Shown in pieces: positions 55,334 to 62,000 of a stretch of 62,000 nucleotides of DNA (position 1 is the first letter of the stretch; each line of letters begins with the position of its first letter). The notes beneath the pieces were generated by a model. The model was not told where the DNA came from. It was given only the letters and a program-made list of their open reading frames with translations, and made no database searches. The position numbers and the translations under genes are program-made. The DNA lies in contig CM055111.1 of the NCBI GenBank assembly GCA_029204225.1, forward strand, positions 8,568,864-8,630,863, read 5' to 3'. Origin of the DNA: Diphasiastrum complanatum. Lineage: Eukaryota; Streptophyta; Lycopodiopsida; Lycopodiales; Lycopodiaceae.

Positions 55334-56895
55334 GTCGTAGGCTAAAAGCAGTATGCCAAGGCCAACTGTGATGTTAGAAGTTGAAAATAATGAAGTTCGC
55401 CTTTTTCCTTACCAGGCCACTCGCCGCTTTTCCACCAAATTGAAAGCCAAATCGGCGTCGCCTTTAGAAATGCACTCAATCATCAACTCCCAACTACGTG
55501 CCCAATGGAATGGTGAAATCACTTTTGGCGCACTCCGAACACTTTCTCCGTTGCAATCACTCTGTTTTAATGTACTGTACTTGCAGGTACAATCTAGGTG
55601 CCCTTCGTTTGGAGGTTATAGCCTTTTGTTTGGGTCAAAACGGACAAAGGACCCAAAAAATAGGGACTTTTCTAGTTTTTCAACTATTTCTTCAAAGTGA
55701 AGAAACTTCACCTTTCATGAAATTGGGACCCAATTCAACTTTCACTTTGAAATTTTTTAATGAAGTTGCAATGTGAATTGCACTTCAGGCCCCTTCCATT
55801 GAAATTCAAGTGGATTTAAGGAGAGCCAACGATCAGATTTGATCCGATGGTGCTCCCTTTTCCAGATCACCACCGTCGATCTACAAAGGAGTTTATTCTG
55901 TGGTCATCAGCCTGCCCGTGCATCGAACTCTTTTCTTGGAGACACCAGCTCCCTCGAGACACTACGACTTCAGCTTGGTTGGACGCGCGTGAGCCACGCT
56001 CTCTCTCTGTCTGCGACCGCGTCTACCCTACCCACTTTCAGCTTGATCAAACTCTGTTTTAGATCAAATTGAGCACGATCTGAGGCCTAGAATAGGGTGG
56101 TCCTACTACTTGAAACTTTTGTCGTAGGCTAAAAGCAGTATGCTGAGGCCAACTGTAATGTCAAAAGTTGAAAATAATGATCTTCACCTTTTCCCTTACC
56201 AGGCCACTCGCTGCTTTTCCACCAAATTGAAAGCCAAATCGGTGTTGCCTTTAGAAATGCACTCAGTTGTCAACTCCCAACTATGTGCCCAATGGAATGG
56301 TGAAATCACTTTTGGTGCACTCCGAACACTTTTTCCGCTGCAATCACTTTGTTTTGTTGTACCGTACTTGCAGGTACAATCCGGGTGCCCTTCGTTTGGA
56401 GGTTATAGCCTTTCGTTTGGGTCAAAACGGACAAAGGACCCAAAAATAAGGACTTTTCTAGTTTTTTAACTATTTCTTCAAAGTGGAGAAACTTCACCTT
56501 TCATGAAATTGGGACCCAACTCAACTTTCACTTTGAAAATCTTTAATGAAGTTGCAATGTAAATTGCACTTCAGGCCCCTTCCATTGAAATTCAAGTGGA
56601 TTTAAGGAGATCCAACGATCAGATTTGATCCGATGGTGCTCCCTTTTCCAGATCACCACCGTCGATCTACAAAGGAGCTTATCCTGTGGTCACCAGCATG
56701 CCCGTGCGTTGAACTCTTTTTTTGGAGACACCAGCTCCCTCGAGACACTACGACTTCAGCTTGGTTGGACGCGCACGAGCCACGCTCTCTCTCTATTTGC
56801 AGCCGCGCCTACCCTGCCCATTTTCAGCTTAATCAAGCTCTATTTTAGATCAACTTTTGAGAACGATCTGAGGCCTAGAATATGGTCGTCCTACT
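55334..56895. repeat. Direct repeat, two ~775-bp copies with 787-bp period
   Basis: Copy 1 is about 55,334-56,108 and copy 2 about 56,121-56,895. Both begin GTCGTAGGCTAAAAGCAGTA and end near GATCTGAGGCCTAGAAT..GTCCTACT. They differ by a few percent. Parallel open frames in both copies (for example 55,353-55,700 and 56,140-56,469) are not recognised and diverge by stops, so coding is doubtful. The pair sits between the gag start of copia B and a PBS at 57,366. It is therefore either a duplicated leader segment or an unrelated tandem insertion. Confidence 0.85.
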
Positions 56896-57365
56896 GATTC
56901 TAAGTCTCCAGAGTGTTCAATCATGAAATTTCGTGGAGAAACGGGGATTTTAACTCAACTTGACAAAGTGGCTTTTTTCACCTTTTATCGCAAATCTGCT
57001 AGCTTAACTGTATGCAGACAACTCTCTGACATAAACCTCAAAATCTCTCCATGGCTGGTTGACAATATAATTAGCCTCCTTCATGGCCTTACAGCATCCA
57101 AAACGGTGCACAAACAATGAAGAAATCACCAGTTATGTGTAGAAAACTGTAACCCCAAACCTTGTTTCAATTTTCAACTGGGTCCAAAATTGTCAATTTT
57201 TCACCAAATTTTTTCCTGTCTGATGCAATGGCCTCTAAAAACTAGAAACCTTGCACCAGTGCTTCTCTTTCCATCTTCAACCCGCCGTAAACCCCGAACT
57301 CTCAGAAGACTGTTCTCCCTAAGCTCTCTTCAACAACGATGTTGTACTGTGTACACTCCCTGTAC
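56896..57365. other. Unassigned; probably copia leader
   Basis: No recognisable gene between the direct repeat and the PBS. Confidence 0.35.
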
Positions 57366-57378
57366 GGCTCTGATACCA
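57366..57378 (-). other. Primer binding site, initiator-Met tRNA
   Basis: TGGTATCAGAGCC on the minus strand, oriented correctly for copia B (gag start at 55,302). Confidence 0.8.
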
Positions 57379-57738
57379 ACTTAGAATTTGCTTCGAACAG
57401 GAACACAGATCATGCTACACAATAACACAGACTAAAAACACTCTCCACAACAAGCTCACATAGCAACTGTATTTCTCAAAATGAAATTACACTGTACATA
57501 TAGTTGTTCACTCAGGCAACCCATGCATGACCCAGGTTGTCGTTGGCGGGACATGTGTCCCGTCAACTTGCCTCGTGGAGAGGCCAACTGATCCTTATCA
57601 ACTGATAGGACCCACAATATAGTAGCACAGTGATTCTACTTTGATTCTAACTCAATCAACTTCCTACACATAGATGCTTGATGGAAAAACTTAATCAAAC
57701 TCCTAAAGTCAACATATATAGCGTTTTGATTTTTCACA
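57379..57738 (-). repeat. Copia LTR region shared between two tandem minus-strand elements
   Basis: Its right edge, read on the minus strand, starts TGTGAAAAATCAAAAC after a purine tract CTAAGAGGAG, that is, the 3' LTR start of the copia at 57,760-59,127. Its left edge meets the PBS of copia B. The LTR end is not a clear CA next to the PBS, so two truncated LTRs may be joined here. TATATAG near 57,715 is a possible TATA region. Confidence 0.5.
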
Positions 57739-57759
57739 CTCCTCTTAGTAAAAAGCTAT

Positions 57760-58112
57760 CTATTCTAAAAAAACATGGATCTTGGAATCAATCCCAAATT
57801 AGATCTAAGCTTGATGAAGGAGCCCTTGAGTAGTGTCTTGGTGAGTAAATTGGCAATACTTGAAGATGAATCAATATGCTCCTGGATCTCTCTTCCAATA
57901 AGCTTCTCTCTCACAAAATGATGTGCAACTTTGATGTGCTTGCTCCTTGCATGAAATATTGGATCGTTGGCAAGAGCTTGGGCCGAGATGTTGTCACATC
58001 AATGATCAATGGTAGATCATCCTCCTTGATGCACTTTAGCTCCAATAAAATCCTCTTGATCCAAAGCACTTCTTTTGTTGTGGTAGCTAGTGCCTTATAT
58101 TCAGCCTCACAT

Positions 58113-58199
<87 letters not shown>

Positions 58200-59127
58200 C
58201 TTGTTTTTTGGAAAGCCAATATATGACATTTCCTCCAAAAAGTATAGTATATGCACTTGTGGACTTTTGATCCACCTTGTCACTAGCAAAATCTGAATCC
58301 GAGTAGCCATAATGGATAGATTTTCACTTTTAAGAGCAAACCATGATCATGAGATGAAGATATGTACCTTAGCACTCTCTTGGCCAATTTCCAATGGTGG
58401 ATCTTGGGATCTTGTAGAAATTGACTCAACTTGTGCACACAATAGCTCAAGTCGAGCCTAGTGATGGTTAACCAAATTAAGGAGCCAATAAGACTCCTAA
58501 AAAGGGTGATGTCCTTGAAGGATCTTTCATCTCCCTTGTTAGGATCTTTTACAATATGCTCCATTGGTGTACCTATGCTCTTACAATTCTCCATATGAAA
58601 TTTTTTCAACATTGATAGAGCATATCTGGATTGACATATAAAAGCATAATCATCATGAAAGTCAATCTCTAGGCCTAAGATATAATGGATCTTTCCTAGA
58701 TCTTGCATTTTAAACTCACCTCCAAATGCAACTTTAGTTTTTTCAACTAATTTGATGCAACTTCCACAAAGGCTAATGTCATCTACATAAATGAGAAGAA
58801 TGACAAGAGCACTAGCAATAAACTTTAGATACATGGAAGGATCATAGTTACTTAGGATAAATCCTAGTGAGATAAGAAAAGAGTTGAGTTTAGCATACCA
58901 TGATCTTGGTGCTTGCTTGAGTCCATAAAGACTTTTGAAACGCAAGCAAACTTTTGATTCATCCTTGATGAATCCTTGAGGTTGCTCCATATAGATTTTC
59001 TCTTCAAGGTATCCATTGAGAAATGCATTGGAAACATCTAATTGGAACACCTTCCATTTGAAATAACAAGCAATAGATATGATGATTCTTATTGTCACCA
59101 TCTTTGCAATACGTGCAAAGATCTCTT
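57760..59127 (-). pseudogene. Copia C: RT and RNase H, interrupted by a microsatellite
   Basis: Minus-strand RT is open at 58,283-59,101: QLDVSNAFLNGYLEEKIYME, SLYGLKQAPRSWYAKLNS, LLIYVDDISL, MQDLGKIHYILGLEIDFHDD and IHHWKLAKRVLRYISSSHDH. RNase H follows, with QKSTSAYTILFGGNVIYWLS and KKQDTLS. A (TC)n tract then interrupts it, followed by SSCEAEYKALATTTKEVLWI and the C-terminus HHFVREKLIGREIQ to LRSNLGLIPRSMFF* near 57,765. The 5' part of pol and gag are lost at 59,127/59,128. The YVDD active site is intact. Confidence 0.9.
58114..58196. repeat. (GA)n microsatellite inside copia RNase H
   Basis: About 83 bp of GA with one ACAG interruption near 58,147. It sits exactly where RNase H encodes T-I-S-L-S-S-x-E-A-E-Y, whose CTCTCTTC-type codons are a natural seed. 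Flanking codons are in different frames. Confidence 0.95.
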
Positions 59128-59828
59128 ACGTCAGTGCTCAGTGCAATCGTAACAACTTTGGGTCCTTGACTAGGTGCCTCTTGGCTGCTGGCAATCGGCC
59201 TATGAAGCCCTCACAAAATTGCTGTAATGCACTCAAGGCATATCAGGGGAAAGCTCAATGTTTGTGCGCTACTCTGACTGCAGCGAAACAAAAAGTCTCT
59301 TCAATTAACATCGCAAATGCTTTGAGAATACCGAGGACATGCGGTTAAGGCAACTATATCCCCAGTGGCTTCAAATGCAACGGTATGTACCTAGACATAT
59401 AAGAGCTCAGTATGATTTACAATGCTCTCAATCCAGAATTTAGACGCACGTGGATTTATTTTTCTTACGATACATCTCCGCATGCACGTATATTTTGGAG
59501 TTTGTTACAAAGCATTGTGTTATCCTGATAATATTTGCAAGATATTCTTTACTTTCGACGTAGTAAAGCTCATCTCCTTGCGGTCAACATGCTCGATGCA
59601 CCGTCACATGTTTAATGGAGTGTCTGTGTTTCCGCTTGATACCTTTGCAAAATAATTCCTGCCCATCAGTTTATTTTTCATTAAAGCTTTGAAGCGTAAA
59701 CCTCATCCAACATACTCTCTCGCAATCACTAAAGCTGTAGCTCAAATCTTAGTAACAAAAATGCTAATCATCGAGTTCATGAGTTACTAACGCAACATCT
59801 TTGTGTCGTAGGTCAAACCATTCCATGA
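59128..59828 (+). pseudogene. Non-specific lipid-transfer-protein gene fragment, two exons, premature stop
   Basis: Exon 1 (about 59,128-59,382) encodes QCNRNNFGSLTRCLLAAGNR, SQNCCNALKAYQ, AQCLCATLTAAKQKVSSIN and ALRIPRTCG. The Cys order C-x10-C-x14-CC-x11-C-x-C-x24-C is the plant eight-cysteine LTP/seed-storage fold. TAA at 59,346-59,348 falls right after the seventh Cys. Beyond it the frame continues GNYIPSGFKCNG with the eighth Cys. A donor (G|GTATGT, 59,383) and an acceptor (TCGTAG, 59,811) then lead to a five-codon exon ending TGA at 59,826-59,828 (QTIP). LTPs are secreted, disulphide-bonded lipid carriers. The native signal-peptide segment is missing: copia C abuts at 59,127. An in-frame ATG at 59,079 in antisense copia would supply a hydrophobic start (MMILIVTIFAI...VSAQC). 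Likely non-functional unless the stop is an assembly error. Confidence 0.75.
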
Positions 59829-60280
59829 GCGAGATTTGAATCCACCGTCTTGATTGAGAAGTAATGGACTATTTCAAACTTCAAATGGAGAAGCATGAAG
59901 TGAAGGATTATAAATTGGAGCATGGATGCAATAACTTAGTAGTCCCAAATATTTGGCTTTATGGCTGTACACTATTTCTTGAGTTTTGCATTAAGATTAT
60001 AGTAATTGGCTTTAAATAATACTGGCAGTCACGGGTTGCATGCTAGTGCAACTGCAACTGCTCTATTTTAAGACAATAATGCGGCATTGCACTTTCAGAT
60101 GTATATACACAAGGAACTTTTGATCAGTTCCTATATAGGAAAAATGTCAAATTTCTTAGTTTCACACGATTTTTCCTAGTTAAACTGTGGATTTGGACCC
60201 CTTATAACTAGTAAAGCTTTTTTCCTAGTTAAAAAATGCATGTGTAGTTAAAAAATGCATGTGCATCAATTGCATCTAGG
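59829..60280. other. No gene seen; 3' region of the LTP fragment
   Basis: AT-rich and unassigned. Contains a local duplication of GTTAAAAAATGCATGTG near 60,230-60,265. Confidence 0.4.
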
Positions 60281-60967
60281 GCTAGAGATTGCCAATTGAC
60301 TGATCAAGTTAGTAAGCTTGTGTTTACGATATTTAAGCAGATTCAATCTTATGTCTACACACAAGATATCTTGATTGTGATATCTATGACTTGACATAGA
60401 ATAATCAAGCTCGTCGATCTCTCATGTACTTTTAGTACATCCATGCTTATACATGCAAGATAATATCCAATGTAAGCTTTGTAGGCCCAAAAGGAGCTAT
60501 TAGCCTTAAGAACAAGGCGTTTTCCTCTTTAGGCCCTCCAAAGTGATTAATAAAGATAGTAGGCCAATAAGGGCCCAATGTAGTTTAAATAACACTTAAC
60601 ACGGGCTAATTATGCCTCAAGATAGTTATGTTTAGCTAAGTGAGAGCATTGTCTATAACTAGGCAAGAGACATAAGTTTTGGGATATTTTAACTCATTTG
60701 CAAGTGAGAGCTTCTTGCTTCCTCCTTGTGAATATGAGCTATGGGGATTTCCTTTGCTAGGTCTCATGTGCCTTATCTACATGAATCCGTGCTCATTTCC
60801 ATTGCTATGTACTCTGTCTTTCATTTCTATTGAGATTCTATTCTATGGATATCCTTATGTTTCTAGCTTTCTATAGATATGTTATCATGATTGTCTTGTA
60901 CTCTTTTTGCTCCTAGATTTACTTGTTTTGTGATTTCTATTTGCTTGGAATTTGGCATGACATTTCA
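60280..60967 (+). repeat. Probable copia 5' LTR (left border uncertain)
   Basis: The right end GACATTTCA at 60,967 is directly followed by a PBS. The left border is estimated. No gag was recognised downstream to the end of the window. Confidence 0.45.
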
Positions 60968-60980
60968 TGGTATCAGAGCA
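60968..60980 (+). other. Primer binding site, initiator-Met tRNA
   Basis: TGGTATCAGAGCA immediately after the LTR-like end. Confidence 0.8.
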
Positions 60981-61044
60981 TAGATCCTTAATTCATAATG
61001 ATTCTATGTTAATTTCATTAGATTTGATAAGTTTATTGCATTTG

Positions 61045-61142
61045 TAGCTTTCTATGGACATGCTATCTTGATTGTCTTGTTCTCTTCTTGCTTTTAGTTT
61101 TACTATCATTGTTATTGCTATTAGCTTGGGATTTGGCACATG
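61045..61142 (+). repeat. Partial duplicate of the LTR tail
   Basis: TAGCTTTCTATGGACATGCT to TTGGGATTTGGCA resembles 60,868-60,960 (TAGCTTTCTATAGATATGTT to TTGGAATTTGGCA). The copy lies just downstream of the PBS. Confidence 0.7.
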
Positions 61143-62000
61143 AAACGATCTCAATTTTAGGACATTTAGATTGCTCAAATTTGATCTCTTGTGGATGAAA
61201 TTATTCCTATCACTCAAGATAGCTCGAATTTGATGTCAATCAACCAAGATATATTTTGGCTTCAAATAACTCAAATTTCATGCCTATCACTCAAAAATTC
61301 TCAAATATGATGCCTAACATGCGATTTGGTCTTTATCATTTAACATAATTCATAAAGCAATCAAACTTGACCAATACATGGACCTGTCCACACATGGGAA
61401 ATATCATGTAAAAAGTTCAGATTCAATGTATATAGATTTCATACAAGTCAAATGTCAAATCTGGTAGATTGTAGAACCTATCTCCTAATTTGTAGGAATC
61501 TAGAAGGTCAACACTAACTACCAATGATGATGTGGCAAAATTAGTGGGATCTTATCTAAAGTGGATATGGATGAGTACAATGAGCTGTCCCACATATGCT
61601 GCAAGTAGCCTAGAGAGAGATTATGGTGATTGTGTACTTAATCCATGATGGATCCATTTTGAAATGATGAGAAACATTGATTTGGGAGCAATCTTGGTGA
61701 TTTGAACTGTGAATGGATTCTTAGGATTTGATAAGTAAACATATTTTCTGTTAGCAGGCCATATAGTGGCTATATTGTTATGGGTCTATTTTGTAAGATA
61801 GTTGTTCCTGTTTTTGTAAGATAGATGGTTGCTTGTTTAAATCTATAACTATGAGTATTAGTAAGTTCATTTACCATATTGAAGAACCTTTTGGAGTCCA
61901 TGGTTTGTTATTAGAATGGAAAAGCTAAAGTTGTAAATTAACTAACTTCTATATGATGCCTGCATGCAAGAAATCTCAATTTTGTTCTTTGTCACTCGTC
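61143..62000. other. No gene seen
   Basis: Probably leader of the LTR element starting near 60.3 kb. Short repeats of TCAAATTTGATG/CTCAAATATGATGCC words lie at about 61,170-61,315. No gag frame was found before the window ends. Confidence 0.35.

Noticed and set aside
55353-56897. Parallel 60-115-codon frames in both copies of the direct repeat as a gene pair
   Set aside because: Frames differ between the copies in length and stop positions, overlap in several frames and match no family I know.

Overview
This is land-plant nuclear DNA. It holds GT-AG introns in a half-size ABCG transporter, a plant lipid-transfer-protein exon, Ty1/copia and Ty3/gypsy elements primed by initiator-Met tRNA, a TNP2-like DNA transposon, and long (GA/CT)n microsatellites in an AT-rich background. 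The lineage cannot be fixed from sequence alone. Nearly everything is mobile-element sediment. Only two host genes are visible, and both look damaged.

Layout. 1-6.3 kb: decayed copia pieces, an Ulp1-like fragment and two microsatellites. 6.72-6.96 kb: a small GC-rich Helitron-like candidate. 7.76-11.09 kb: an ABCG gene whose H-loop coding segment is missing and whose last exon carries a frameshift. 12.9-14.6 kb: relic of a non-autonomous copia-type family. 16.2-20.5 kb: decayed TNP2-like transposase, joined in frame to a copia reverse-transcriptase (RT) piece. 20.5-27.2 kb: several copia LTR, gag and RNase H pieces. 27.2-34.1 kb: a gypsy-like gag locus split by a 5.2-kb LTR element (28,344-33,527). 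That element has PBS, PPT and two LTRs, but no recognisable protease, integrase or RT. It carries an unusual duplicated ORF module that also occurs at 14.1 kb. 35.5-37.0 kb: a ~700-bp-arm inverted repeat made of head-to-head gypsy LTR/PBS pieces. 38,445-44,602: a complete young copia element (1322-aa polyprotein, 682-bp LTRs differing at three sites, 5-bp target duplication) inserted in a decayed LINE-like endonuclease region. 44.8-51.5 kb: broken chromodomain gypsy elements in both orientations. 51.6-55.3 kb: a second, older copia. 55.3-56.9 kb: a 787-bp-period direct repeat. 57.4-59.1 kb: a third copia whose RNase H is interrupted by a microsatellite grown from its own Ser-Leu codons. 59.1-59.8 kb: a lipid-transfer-protein exon abutting that copia. 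60.3-61.1 kb: a further LTR with PBS.

How parts relate. The intact copia is the only element here that could supply enzymes. The 28-33 kb family has matching replication signals and could be mobilised in trans, by this or another copia. Several LTR families share a CACGTG-centred palindrome, which suggests a common regulatory input. The rest is nested insertion, truncation and recombination; no operon-like or host-defence system is visible.
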